Positions 54,924 through 64,000 of a stretch of 64,000 nucleotides of DNA are shown one piece after another (position 1 is the first letter of the stretch; the number at the start of each line of letters is the position of its first letter). The notes beneath the pieces were generated by a model. That model did not search any database, was not told the DNA's origin, and saw only the letters and a program-made list of their open reading frames with translations. The translations under genes and the position numbers were made by a program. Origin of the DNA: Paenibacillus sambharensis (GTDB taxonomy: Bacteria; Bacillota; Bacilli; Paenibacillales; Paenibacillaceae). The stretch is taken from assembly GCF_003233845.1 (NCBI RefSeq), contig NZ_QKRB01000055.1:62001-126000 (forward strand). Direction: 5' to 3'.

Positions 54924-56021
54924 TCACCTCGAATATCGGGATATATTAATTAAGATGCCGAGCGCTGTAAGCAGCAGGGTCAGTGAAGAACCCCCGTAGC
55001 TGACAAGCGGCAGTGTGATGCCCGTTACTGGCATCATGCCGATGACAACGCCAATGTTGATAAAAACCTGCACGGCCACAATGCCAATAATGCCGATCGC
55101 AAGCAGGCTGCCGAACAAGTCGGGGGCCATTATGGCGGTCCGCATGCCGCGCCATACAAGAATAAGGAACAAGATAATCAGCGCCGCGCCTCCGATAAAC
55201 CCAAGCTCCTCGGACAGAATGGAGAAGATAAAATCGGTCTGCGGCTCAGGCAGGTAGTTATACTTCTGCCGGCTCATGCCGAGCCCGAGTCCAACCAGGC
55301 CGCCGGGACCGATCGCATACAACGACTGGATCGACTGGTAGCCGGCCCCGAGCGGGTCCTGCCAGGGATCCAGAAAGGCTGTTATACGCTGCATCCGGTA
55401 AGGAGCTGCTATGATCAGGCCGACCAGCCCGGCTACTCCCACGAGCGCGAGCGACATCAAGTGCTTGAGCCTGGCACCCGCCGTAAAAATAACCAGCAGT
55501 GCCGCACCCATCATAACCGCTCCGCTGCCGAGATCAGGCTGCAGCATGATCAGGCCGAACGCCGCACCCATAATGCCCAGCGGAGGCAGCAGACCCTTGG
55601 TGAAGTGAACAATCAGCTGCTGCTTATCTGACAAATATTTGGCCAGGAATATAACCATCGCCAGCTTCATGAACTCGGATGGCTGGATTCCGAACGAGCT
55701 GATGCCAAGCCAGCTGCGCGCACCGCCGCGCACGACGCCGACGCCGGGAATAAGCACGAGGAGCAGCAGACCGAAACAGACCAGCAGTGCGGCAAGACCC
55801 ATTCTGCGCCACACCCAGTAATCTGTATTGGCGGTGAAGATCATCGCGCCGATTCCTAGCGCCGCGAACAGCAGCTGCCGTTTTACATAATAATAAGAGT
55901 CACCAAAGTCATGAAACGCGAGTACGGCACTGGCGCTGTATACCATGACAATACCCATCGTCAATATGAAGGCAATGGCGGCAATCATCCAGATATCCGG
56001 GGCCTTGCGGGCTTTCGTCAT
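54924..56021 (-). CDS. spoVE: SEDS glycosyltransferase SpoVE/FtsW type
   Basis: A 365-residue SEDS polymerase with about ten membrane helices. FGIQPSEFMKLAMV and PEPQTDFIFSILSEELGFIGG (parts) and VSYGGSS are the family blocks. In this place (between murD and murG, in a cluster with spoVD) it corresponds to spoVE, which builds the spore cortex with SpoVD; FtsW itself is the alternative. It starts with ATG and ends six bases before the murG start. Confidence 0.93.
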   Translation of the reverse strand: MTKARKAPDIWMIAAIAFILTMGIVMVYSASAVLAFHDFGDSYYYVKRQLLFAALGIGAMIFTANTDYWVWRRMGLAALLVCFGLLLLVLIPGVGVVRGGARSWLGISSFGIQPSEFMKLAMVIFLAKYLSDKQQLIVHFTKGLLPPLGIMGAAFGLIMLQPDLGSGAVMMGAALLVIFTAGARLKHLMSLALVGVAGLVGLIIAAPYRMQRITAFLDPWQDPLGAGYQSIQSLYAIGPGGLVGLGLGMSRQKYNYLPEPQTDFIFSILSEELGFIGGAALIILFLILVWRGMRTAIMAPDLFGSLLAIGIIGIVAVQVFINIGVVIGMMPVTGITLPLVSYGGSSLTLLLTALGILINISRYSR

Positions 56022-56065
56022 CTAAGCGACACCTCTTGCTATGAATAGTAGGGACTAGCCCTCTA

Positions 56066-57496
56066 TTACAAGGTATGCGCCGATTCCTTAAAAATTCGCC
56101 CCCGCTGCTCGTAAGATTGGAACATATCCCAGCTTGCGCATGCAGGAGACAGCAGTACGGCATCTCCAGGGCGCGCAAGCGCGGCTGCTTCACGAACCGC
56201 TTGACGGAGTGTGGATTCGGCATCCTCCAAAGGATCGACCGTAACCACTTCCGTTAAACCTGCAAGCTCAGCAACCCGGCTGATCTTCTCCCTCGTCTGT
56301 CCAATAGACACAACAGCACGTACCCGGCTCTTGAACATGGGCAGCAGATCCATGTAATCGGAGCCGCGGTCAAGTCCGCCTGCAATGAGCACGATCGGCT
56401 CTTTAAGAGACCCTACGGACATTGTTGTTGCGGTCGGATTCGTGGCTTTTGAATCATTGTAATAAGCCACACCCCGGAACGAGCCGACATACTCCAGCCG
56501 GTGTTCGACTCCACGGAAGCTCCGCAGCGGCTCGGCCAGCAGCTTAGGATCTGCTCCAGCAGCCAGCACGGCTGCGACTGCCGCGAGCGCATTGGCCGCG
56601 TTATGCCTCCCTGGTATCCCCAGCTCCGCTGCTGCAGCTATCCTGATTACGCCCTTATCCGACTTCCAGACAATTTGCCTGCTGTCCACAGCTGCCTTAT
56701 CCACTTCACCTGCAGCCGGGTAAGGAGGCTCCAAATAAACGCCGGAGTCCAGCCTTTGATAAGCGGCAAACGGAAGCAGACGAGCCTGCAGCATTTCCGC
56801 CAGCCTGCGGCATACCGGGTCATCCCAGTTCAGTACGGCTGTGTCCTCGGAGGTCTGATTCGCGAACAGCCTGGCCTTGGAGGCCACATAGTCGTCCATG
56901 TCCCCATGGTAATCCAGGTGGGTCTCCGCCAGGTTAAGCAGCACTGCGACGCGAGGCTTGAAGCTTGAGGTACCCTTCAGCTGAAAGCTGCTCAGCTCCG
57001 CCACTACCCACTGGTCAGCGGTCGCTTCTTCAGCAGCCTCGCATAGCGGACGGCCGATGTTGCCCGCCACGATCGGCTTCATGCCAGCCGCCTCCATCAG
57101 CTTGCCGGTCCAGGTTGTGGTTGTCGTCTTGCCATTCGAACCGGTTATGCCGATAATCGGCGCGGGGGACAGCCAGTAGGCAACCTCCACCTCGGTCACA
57201 ATCTCGATACCCAGCGCTTCCGCGGCACGGACGGGTCCGACATGATACGGTATGCCCGGATTCTTAATGAGCAGCGCGGTTTCCTCTGTAATCAAGTCTT
57301 CGGGATGGCCTCCACAGATGACAGAAATGCCCAAAGCATCCAACTCTGATGCTTCGGGACACTTTTCCCTCTCTTTTTGGTCATTTACAACAACAGCTGC
57401 TCCATATGAGTGAAATACTTTGGCGACACTGACGCCGCTCTTGGCAAGACCGAGCACGACGACGCGCCGGCCGCGGTAGGTTTGCGGATGATTCAT
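56066..57496 (-). CDS. murD: UDP-MurNAc-L-alanine:D-glutamate ligase
   Basis: A 476-residue Mur ligase that adds D-Glu. The ATP loop is GITGSNGKTTTTTW; NLAETHLDYHGDMDDYVASKARLF is the central conserved segment, and the C-terminal SPACASWDMF is the hallmark of MurD. It lies between mraY and spoVE. Start: ATG behind GGAGTGTCACC. Confidence 0.97.
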   Translation of the reverse strand: MNHPQTYRGRRVVVLGLAKSGVSVAKVFHSYGAAVVVNDQKEREKCPEASELDALGISVICGGHPEDLITEETALLIKNPGIPYHVGPVRAAEALGIEIVTEVEVAYWLSPAPIIGITGSNGKTTTTTWTGKLMEAAGMKPIVAGNIGRPLCEAAEEATADQWVVAELSSFQLKGTSSFKPRVAVLLNLAETHLDYHGDMDDYVASKARLFANQTSEDTAVLNWDDPVCRRLAEMLQARLLPFAAYQRLDSGVYLEPPYPAAGEVDKAAVDSRQIVWKSDKGVIRIAAAAELGIPGRHNAANALAAVAAVLAAGADPKLLAEPLRSFRGVEHRLEYVGSFRGVAYYNDSKATNPTATTMSVGSLKEPIVLIAGGLDRGSDYMDLLPMFKSRVRAVVSIGQTREKISRVAELAGLTEVVTVDPLEDAESTLRQAVREAAALARPGDAVLLSPACASWDMFQSYEQRGRIFKESAHTL

Positions 57497-57580
57497 GGTG
57501 ACACTCCTTCGTGTTGGAAAGCAGCAAGGCTGCTGACTGTGGTAGATTCGGCTGGCAGAACAACTGCCGCCGTGCCGCTG

Positions 57581-58543
57581 TTACATCAAGCGGTAGAGTG
57601 CAAGTCCGGCTGCCGCAAACAGAATGCCGACCGCCCAGAAGGAAGTAACAACCTTCCACTCCGACCAGCCCGACAGTTCAAAGTGGTGATGAATCGGGCT
57701 CATCTTAAAGATTCGTTTGCCCCGCAGCTTGAAGGAGCCGACCTGCAGAATAACCGAAAGCATCTCGAGTACGAACACACCGCCGATCACGATCAGCAGC
57801 AGCTCAGCCTTCGTCAGAATCGCTACCGCGGCAAGCCCGCCACCGATACCGAGCGAACCTGTATCCCCCATGAACACCTTGGCCGGATGCGCATTGTAAA
57901 CCAGGAAGCCCAGTACAGCACCGATCATAGCGGCCGAGAAGACAACTGATTCATATTCGGCCGTTTGCAGTGCAATCAGGATGAAAGCGCCGAACGCAAC
58001 AGCGCTCGTCCCCGACAGGAGGCCGTCCACACCATCGGTAAAGTTAACGGCATTGCTAGTCGCAAACAGGATAATGACGACAAAGATGTAATAGAACCAC
58101 TGCAGATCGAAGCTCAAATCTGTCCCTGGCACAGCAATGGCGGTGCTGTGGTTCATTTGATACAGCAGGACGCACATGATGATGGAGAAGAGCAGCTGTC
58201 CGAACAGCTTCTGCTTCGCCGTCAAGCCAAGCGACCGTTTGAAGGCAATTTTGATATAGTCATCCAAAAAGCCGATCAGACCGAACCCGAGCGAAGCGGT
58301 AATCAGCACCCAGAACTCCATAGTATGGTCTGCGAATTTCAGAAACGAAATGACCATGGCCAGCATAATGATAATGCCGCCCATTGTCGGCGTACCCTTC
58401 TTCTTCAAATGGCTCTGCGGCCCGTCACTGCGGATCTGCTGGCCAAACTTCATTCTCCGCAGCAGCGGAATAAATAAAGGCCCGAGAACAACCGCTAGCA
58501 GGAAAGATGCACCGAGCGCAAATAATATGACCTTTATGTCCAA
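57581..58543 (-). CDS. mraY: phospho-MurNAc-pentapeptide transferase
   Basis: A 320-residue membrane enzyme with ten helices that moves phospho-MurNAc-pentapeptide to undecaprenyl phosphate (lipid I). The blocks are SHLKKKGTPTMGG, LDDYIK and NFTDGVDGL, and HHHFELSGWSE at the last loop. The start is TTG, close after AGGGGGAG, matching the Bacillus N-terminus; a GTG at 58561 would overlap murF. Confidence 0.96.
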   Translation of the reverse strand: MDIKVILFALGASFLLAVVLGPLFIPLLRRMKFGQQIRSDGPQSHLKKKGTPTMGGIIIMLAMVISFLKFADHTMEFWVLITASLGFGLIGFLDDYIKIAFKRSLGLTAKQKLFGQLLFSIIMCVLLYQMNHSTAIAVPGTDLSFDLQWFYYIFVVIILFATSNAVNFTDGVDGLLSGTSAVAFGAFILIALQTAEYESVVFSAAMIGAVLGFLVYNAHPAKVFMGDTGSLGIGGGLAAVAILTKAELLLIVIGGVFVLEMLSVILQVGSFKLRGKRIFKMSPIHHHFELSGWSEWKVVTSFWAVGILFAAAGLALYRLM

Positions 58544-58557
58544 GACGACTCCCCCTG

Positions 58558-59970
58558 TCACCGCTCTAATGCCTGAACGGTTTCTTCCATGCGCATGCCG
58601 CGCGAGCCCTTCACAAGCACGAGATCCTCTGATCTCAGCTGCTCCCGCAAATAGTCATTCAGCGCAGCTTTATCTTCGAAATGCCGGACATTCTCTTCAC
58701 CCAACCGCGGCTTCGCCCCTTCAGCCGTATGCCAGGACAGCGGCCCATAGGTCAGCAGCCGGTCTACCGCACCGGGTCTAAGCATCGCCCCGATCTCATA
58801 ATGAAGCTGCTGCTCCTCAGGTCCAAGCTCCAGCATATCCGCGAGCACAAGCCATTTGCGATTGAAGCCAGACAGCTCGCTGACCAGACTGATAGCCGCA
58901 CGGACAGCGGTAGGATTGGCATTGTACGCGTCATTCAGCAGGGTTGCCCCGTTAAATGCCCGCAGCGATTCGATTCTCATGCCAGTCAGCCGTACTCCGG
59001 CCAGCCCTGCGGCAATCTGCTCCTCCGTCAAGCCGCAGAGGCGCCCTGCAGCAGCAGCCGCTGCAGCATTGGAAATGTTGTGGCGGCCGGGAACGGGCAG
59101 CTCCAGCATTACGCTGCCTGCCGTACCCTCCACTGCCGAGCGCAGCCGGAAAGCGGAAGACTGAACGCCTATGCTTACCGGCTCCGCCCGCCAGTCACAG
59201 CTTTCACCGAAGCCGAAGGTCTGCACCCGTACATCTTCAGCCAGCGTAATCTGCCCGGTTGTCCCGGTCAGCAGCGGTTCATCGCCATTGATCAGCAGGA
59301 CACCGCCGGGTGTAATACCCTCCGCGATCTCCAGCTTCGCTTTGGTAATTCCTTCGCGCGAGCCAAGCTGCAGCAGATGCGCGTCCCCAATGTTGGTAAT
59401 TAAGGCAATCTGGGGCTGCGCAATGCGGGTCAGCAGACTGATTTCCCCAAAGCCGCTCATCCCCATCTCCAGCACCGCATAGTCCACGGTCTCATCCATT
59501 GCCAGAATGGTAAGCGGAAGTCCGATATGATTGTTAAGATTACCTTCGGTTTTATGTACACGGAAGCGGACAGCAAGCACGGCTGCTGCCAGATCCTTCG
59601 TTGTGGTCTTGCCATTGCTGCCCGTAATGCCGACAATCTTTACAGGGAGCTGCCTCCGGTACGAAGCTGCCAGCTTCTGCAGCGCAGCCAGCGTGTCCGG
59701 CACGAATACAAGAGGCATGGCGCTGAGTTCATCCGGCACCAACCTGTCCTGCTGCCAGAGTGCAATGGCTGCCCCTCTCTCAAAGCATTCAGCAGCGTAT
59801 TCATGGCCGTCAAAGCGTTCCCCTGCAAGCGGGATAAACAATTGGCCCGATGCGGCTCTGCGCGAGTCGGTGGTTGCCCCGCTGAATCGTTCACCGCCCC
59901 GCTGCTTTGCTGCTCCGTTAAGTGTCCCCCCGCACATGCCTGCCAGCTCTGTAAACGTTCGATTAATCAC
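58558..59970 (-). CDS. murF: UDP-MurNAc-tripeptide:D-Ala-D-Ala ligase
   Basis: A 470-residue Mur ligase. The ATP loop is GITGSNGKTTTKDL; the DAYNANP segment is specific for MurF. The N-terminal substrate domain has FSGATTDSRRA. The start is GTG with AAGGAG upstream and overlaps murE by 4 bp. It completes the pentapeptide. Confidence 0.97.
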   Translation of the reverse strand: MINRTFTELAGMCGGTLNGAAKQRGGERFSGATTDSRRAASGQLFIPLAGERFDGHEYAAECFERGAAIALWQQDRLVPDELSAMPLVFVPDTLAALQKLAASYRRQLPVKIVGITGSNGKTTTKDLAAAVLAVRFRVHKTEGNLNNHIGLPLTILAMDETVDYAVLEMGMSGFGEISLLTRIAQPQIALITNIGDAHLLQLGSREGITKAKLEIAEGITPGGVLLINGDEPLLTGTTGQITLAEDVRVQTFGFGESCDWRAEPVSIGVQSSAFRLRSAVEGTAGSVMLELPVPGRHNISNAAAAAAAGRLCGLTEEQIAAGLAGVRLTGMRIESLRAFNGATLLNDAYNANPTAVRAAISLVSELSGFNRKWLVLADMLELGPEEQQLHYEIGAMLRPGAVDRLLTYGPLSWHTAEGAKPRLGEENVRHFEDKAALNDYLREQLRSEDLVLVKGSRGMRMEETVQALER

Positions 59971-61451
59971 GGGCGTAATCTCCTTATCGCTTCCTTGGCT
60001 TCCTGCCGGTCATCAAAGTCGAGAATTTCCTTGCCGACGATCTGATAGGTTTCATGGCCTTTCCCCGCAATCAATACTACATCGTCAGAGCTTGCCATTT
60101 CAACCGCTTTTTGAATCGCTGCACGCCGGTCTATCTCCAGCATGTAGCGGTCAGCGGAGACGCCTTTTTCCGTAAGCCCCGCTTCAATATCTGCCAGAAT
60201 GGCCTGCGGGTCCTCGGTACGCGGATTATCCGACGTCACAATGACATAATCGGCATAGCTTGCCGCAATCTGTCCCATAATCGGCCGCTTGGTACGGTCG
60301 CGGTCTCCCCCGCAGCCAAACACACAGATGACCTTGCGCTCCGCAAATTCACGGACTGCTCTGAGTACATTTTCCAGTCCGTCCGGGGTATGCGCATAGT
60401 CCACGATGACCGCAAAGTCCTGGCCAGCCTGAACCGCCTCAACGCGTCCCGGCACACCCGGAATAGCTTCCAGACTCGCCTTGGCTTCTTCAAGTGAAAT
60501 GCCCTCCGCAAGCGCGGCAGTCAGAGCCGCAAGTGCATTATAGACATTAAACTTGCCGACCATCTGCAGGGTTACATCCGTCTCTCCCTTGAACGTACGC
60601 ACATGGAAGGACGTCCCTTGCGCGGTAATCCGGATGTTAACCGCACGCACATCCGCTTCGCTGTCGACACCGTATGTAATTACCTCAACAGCAGCAGCCC
60701 GGGCGTATGCCGCTGACGCTTCATCGTCCGCGTTAAGCACGGCCGTTACCCGTTCATCCGGATCTGCGCCAAATGTATTGCCAAGCCGGGCAAACAGCAG
60801 CTCTTTCGCTGCAGCATACCGGTCCATTGTCCCGTGGTAGTCGAGATGATCCTGCGTCAGATTCGTGAACACCGCCGTCTTGAAGCGGCAGCCCTTAACC
60901 CGTCCCTGTTCAAGGGCATGGGAGGAAACCTCCATCGCACAGTACTCCGTGCCTGCGTCAGCCATCTCGGCCAGATACCCCTGCAGCTCAAGCGCTTCAG
61001 GCGTCGTTCCCGACATCGGATATGCTTTGCCGTCGTAGCGGCGCTCGATGGTGCCGATCACCCCTGCCTTGCGGCCTGCTCCCTGCATAATCCGTTCGAT
61101 CAGATAGGTGGTAGTCGTCTTGCCGTTAGTCCCGGTTACTCCGATAACCTTCATCTGCCGGCTAGGCTGCCTGTAATACCGGTCTGCCATTGCTGCCATT
61201 GCAAGGCGGCAGCTTTTCACAATAATTTGCGGCACCTGAAGCGGCAGCAGCCTCTCCACGACCAGCGCAGCAGCCCCCCCGGCAACCGCCTGCCCGGCGT
61301 AATCGTGACCATCCACGGTATGACCCGGCAGGCAGATAAAGAGATTACCCGGCTTCACTTTGCGCGAATCCGTCTGCAGCCCGGTAACGGTGATGTCTTC
61401 CCCCTCAAGCCGGGAAGTAAGCAGGAGACCCGCCAATTCACTCAGCAGCAT
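59967..61451 (-). CDS. murE: UDP-MurNAc-tripeptide synthetase, meso-DAP type
   Basis: A 494-residue Mur ligase that adds the third residue. The ATP loop is GVTGTNGKTTTTYL. The specificity loop DNPRTEDP is the sign of meso-diaminopimelate; Lys enzymes have DNPA/DDPN. This agrees with the nearby dapL. The start ATG is near GGAGGAATAGAT. spoVD lies 45 bp upstream. Confidence 0.97.
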   Translation of the reverse strand: MLLSELAGLLLTSRLEGEDITVTGLQTDSRKVKPGNLFICLPGHTVDGHDYAGQAVAGGAAALVVERLLPLQVPQIIVKSCRLAMAAMADRYYRQPSRQMKVIGVTGTNGKTTTTYLIERIMQGAGRKAGVIGTIERRYDGKAYPMSGTTPEALELQGYLAEMADAGTEYCAMEVSSHALEQGRVKGCRFKTAVFTNLTQDHLDYHGTMDRYAAAKELLFARLGNTFGADPDERVTAVLNADDEASAAYARAAAVEVITYGVDSEADVRAVNIRITAQGTSFHVRTFKGETDVTLQMVGKFNVYNALAALTAALAEGISLEEAKASLEAIPGVPGRVEAVQAGQDFAVIVDYAHTPDGLENVLRAVREFAERKVICVFGCGGDRDRTKRPIMGQIAASYADYVIVTSDNPRTEDPQAILADIEAGLTEKGVSADRYMLEIDRRAAIQKAVEMASSDDVVLIAGKGHETYQIVGKEILDFDDRQEAKEAIRRLRP

Positions 61452-61496
61452 ATCTATTCCTCCATTATAGGGTTCATCTAGAACCTTCTAGTCTCA

Positions 61497-63443
61497 TTAT
61501 GATCCATGGTTATGATTTTCAGGCGTTTCCTTGCCCAAATAAATGCGTATGGTAGAACCTCGCTCCACCCGTTCGCCTGCCGCCGGAGCCTGCCGGATCA
61601 CATAGCTGCCGGTACCGGCTGACGATAAATTGAAATTCATGTTCAGATCCTCGTAGATCTCGGACACACTCTTGCCGACCAGATTCGGCACTTCAACAAT
61701 CGGCGTTTCGCCATATTTGTAATCCCGCTCCACCTGGTCCTTGCGGGGCTCAACGCCTAGCGCGACAAGCGCATCCGCCATGATACTGCGGACGATTGGC
61801 GCAGCCACGACGCCGCCGAACTGAATGCCTTCCGGGTCATCGACTGCCACATATACGACGAGCTTCGGATTGTCTGCCGGCGCAAAGCCGATGAATGAGA
61901 CAATATGCTCATCGGCCGAATACCGGCCGTTGATGACCTTCTGGGCGGTGCCTGTTTTGCCGCCTACCCGGTAGCCGTCAATAAACGCATTGCGTCCGGT
62001 GCCTTTGGCTACAACGCTTTCCAGCGCCTCCCGCACCTGCTTCGATGTCTCCTCCGAGATTACCTTCCGCACCGCTTCAGGTTCAATGGTGTCCACAACC
62101 TGGCCCGTCTCCGGGTTAATCCATGCTTTGGCTACATGCGGCTTATAGAGTGTCCCGCCATTGACAGCCGCCGACACGGCGGCCACCTGCTGGATCGGGG
62201 TAACCGATACGCCCTGGCCGAATGAAGTCGTCGCCAGCTCCACCGGCCCCACCCGATCGAGCTTGAACAGGATCCCGTTCTCCTCGCCCCGCAGATCGAT
62301 TCCCGTCTTCGTTCCGAAGCCGAAGCCCTTGATATAGTCAAACAGCTTTTCTTTACCCAAACGCTGACCCAGTGTAACAAAACCCGGGTTGCATGAATTT
62401 TCCACGACCTGCAGGAAGGTCTGGCTGCCGTGCCCGCCTCTTTTCCAGCAGCGCAGCCTCGCCCCGCCAACCTCAATAGCACCCGGGTCAAAGAACGTCT
62501 CGTTGTGCAGGTCTACCTTCTTCTCTTCCAGCGCAGCAGCCAGCGTAATAATCTTGAATGTGGACCCTGGCTCGTATGTCATCCAGATCGGAAGGTTCCG
62601 GTTATATACTTCGGAAGGCACCTCCCGGAATTTGTCCGGTTCATAGGTCGGCCTGCTGGCCATGCCCAATATTTCACCGCTTCCCGGATCCATCGCAATG
62701 GCAATGATCTGCTTGGGCTGATGCTGCACCATGGCCTGGTCAAGCTCACGCTCCATGATCGTCTGCACCTGCTTGTCTATGGTCAGCTGCAGATTCAGAC
62801 CATCCCGCGGCTTCTGGTAAGTATCCGTAGAGCCGGGCATCAAATCACCCTTGGCATCCGACAGATAGGAGATGTGGCCTGACATGCCGCTCAGACGTTT
62901 GTCATAGGTAAGCTCCACACCGGTTAGGCCCTGGTTGTCGATCCCGGTAAAGCCCAGTATATGAGCCGCCAGACTGCCATAAGGATTGTATCGCTTGTTA
63001 TCTTCTGCCACAACAATGCCCGGAAGCGCAAGCTCGCGGATTTCCTGTGCTTTCTCCGTCGAGATTTTTCGGCCTCCGGGCTGAATGCGGACGATTCTCT
63101 CCTTCTTGGTGATCAACCCGTATACCGTCTCTTCCTTCAGATCAAGCACCTTGGCCAGCTTGGCAGCCGTCGTCCTCGCATCCTCCACCTGAACCGGAAT
63201 CGCCATAATGGTCGGAGAACTGATGTTGTACGCCAGACGAATGCCGTTTCTGTCGAGGATTTCTCCCCGCTTGGCTGTGAATGGAATTTCTCTGCGCCAC
63301 GAGTTCTCAGCCTTCTCCGAAAGCTCCTTGCCGATACCAAGCTGCACATACCCCAAACGAAACACCAACGCCATAAAAGCGGCTATGACGCCCAGCAGTA
63401 TAAAGAACAAGCGGCGCCTGACCGTTACCCCAGATATTTTCAT
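61497..63443 (-). CDS. spoVD: SpoVD, sporulation-specific class B penicillin-binding protein
   Basis: A 648-residue transpeptidase with an N-terminal membrane anchor (RRRLFFILLGVIAAFMALVF), a dimerisation domain, the transpeptidase with STFK (S294), SCN (S350-N352) and KTGTA (K496), and one C-terminal PASTA domain (VEVPNLVGKSVSEIYEDL). It acts with SpoVE in cortex and septum synthesis. The start is the ATG behind GGAGGAGGATATAGC; the frame extends to 63491. The final HNHGS is the tail. Confidence 0.95.
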   Translation of the reverse strand: MKISGVTVRRRLFFILLGVIAAFMALVFRLGYVQLGIGKELSEKAENSWRREIPFTAKRGEILDRNGIRLAYNISSPTIMAIPVQVEDARTTAAKLAKVLDLKEETVYGLITKKERIVRIQPGGRKISTEKAQEIRELALPGIVVAEDNKRYNPYGSLAAHILGFTGIDNQGLTGVELTYDKRLSGMSGHISYLSDAKGDLMPGSTDTYQKPRDGLNLQLTIDKQVQTIMERELDQAMVQHQPKQIIAIAMDPGSGEILGMASRPTYEPDKFREVPSEVYNRNLPIWMTYEPGSTFKIITLAAALEEKKVDLHNETFFDPGAIEVGGARLRCWKRGGHGSQTFLQVVENSCNPGFVTLGQRLGKEKLFDYIKGFGFGTKTGIDLRGEENGILFKLDRVGPVELATTSFGQGVSVTPIQQVAAVSAAVNGGTLYKPHVAKAWINPETGQVVDTIEPEAVRKVISEETSKQVREALESVVAKGTGRNAFIDGYRVGGKTGTAQKVINGRYSADEHIVSFIGFAPADNPKLVVYVAVDDPEGIQFGGVVAAPIVRSIMADALVALGVEPRKDQVERDYKYGETPIVEVPNLVGKSVSEIYEDLNMNFNLSSAGTGSYVIRQAPAAGERVERGSTIRIYLGKETPENHNHGS

Positions 63444-63573
63444 GCTATATCCTCCTCCGAACGCCGAAATTTCCGCGAAAGCCGCTTCCATTCCAGCCTA
63501 TTCGGACGAGGTATTCATTAGAACAACCCTTGTGCGATGGGACCCTTGCCGGTATTTAATTGCCGTTCCCGGA

Positions 63574-64000
63574 TCAGCCTGACGGCGGCGGACTCTCATC
63601 CGTTGTGCCCGCTTCGCCTCCCGCCTGCGCCGCCTCACCTCCGGCAGCTCCTGCCGGCTCTGAGGTCGCAGCAGCACTTCCGGCAGGCTCCGGCTGCACA
63701 ATCGCTTCGCCGGGCGGCTCCAGTACCAGCTTAAAGACCCGCTCACCCTGCTGCTTGGCCACCATCTGAGAAGTAACAAAGCCTTCGCCCTCGGTTATAC
63801 AGCGCATTTCCAGCAGCGAGCATACCTCAAGGGCATCCCGCAGCGACAATCCCCTCACATTCGGCACCGGCAGCTTGCTCCGCTCCTCCGTGATCAGATA
63901 AATCCGCTGGAAGGAGGCCATGGCCGTACCCGGCTTCGGAACCTGCTGCAGAACTGTCGTTCCGCTTCCCACAACCTCATAGGTCATGGCGTTCGCCTTA
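63574..64000 (-). CDS. pbpB: class B penicillin-binding protein, C-terminal fragment (PBP2B/FtsI type)
   Basis: Only the last 141 codons are inside the window; the gene continues past the right edge. Two PASTA-like units are seen (YEVVGSGTTVLQQVPKPG, VPNVRGLSLRDALEVCSLLEM), then a low-complexity tail of 45 residues rich in Ala, Glu, Gly and Pro. Its position before spoVD corresponds to pbpB, the division transpeptidase of Bacillus. No catalytic motif is in the window, so the name rests on the PASTA domains and context. Confidence 0.8.
   Translation of the reverse strand, partial: KANAMTYEVVGSGTTVLQQVPKPGTAMASFQRIYLITEERSKLPVPNVRGLSLRDALEVCSLLEMRCITEGEGFVTSQMVAKQQGERVFKLVLEPPGEAIVQPEPAGSAAATSEPAGAAGGEAAQAGGEAGTTDESPPPSG

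Overview
The window is a stretch of chromosome from a spore-forming Firmicute of the Paenibacillus type. The evidence is a moderately high GC content, Gram-positive ribosome binding sites, S-layer-homology proteins, sporulation genes (spoVD, spoVE, spoIIGA, sigE, sigG) and a division and cell-wall cluster in Bacillales order. Nearly all genes from about 23 kb to the right edge lie on the minus strand, so they read from right to left. No CRISPR array, insertion sequence or prophage is visible.

Right to left on the minus strand: the division and wall (dcw) cluster (pbpB fragment, spoVD, murE, murF, mraY, murD, spoVE, murG, murB, murA, divIB, ftsA, ftsZ), the mother-cell/forespore sigma cassette (spoIIGA, sigE, sigG), the ylm genes (ylmC, pgeF, yggS, sepF, yggT, ylmH), divIVA, and a T-box-controlled ileS of the long, type 2 (eukaryote-like) class. 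Then come a DUF5665 membrane protein, lspA, rluD, dapL and the pyrimidine operon pyrR-pyrB-pyrC-carA-carB-pyrF-pyrE. The pyr operon has a clear sigma-A promoter, a PyrR-binding loop and an attenuator hairpin. It lacks pyrP, pyrK and pyrD. dapL (lysine/meso-diaminopimelate route) fits with murE, whose DNPR motif predicts meso-DAP peptidoglycan.

The middle-left part (15.8-23.1 kb) is a compact five-gene operon: a MacB/LolD-type ATPase, a MacA-like lipoprotein adaptor, a large FtsX/MacB-like permease, a second ATPase with an AbrB-like C-terminal tail, and a sugar-type solute-binding lipoprotein. This combination is the best candidate in the window for an undescribed system. To its left are an fMet/Ile2/Leu tRNA operon, ung overlapping a radical SAM gene, and S-layer, PrcB-like and FxLYD-like envelope proteins. 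Three short genes also lie there. One encodes a 30-residue membrane peptide preceded by two perfect Spo0A boxes.

The leftmost 8.9 kb is an assortment of small transcription units: the start of an RND transporter gene, two MFS transporters, arginine decarboxylase speA, a DUF1885-like protein, a His-rich DUF1292 protein, a stalk-domain secreted protein, an MBL-fold hydrolase, a DUF3892 protein, a small lipoprotein, a tRNA-Val and a few unknowns. Most are separated by clear rho-independent terminators.
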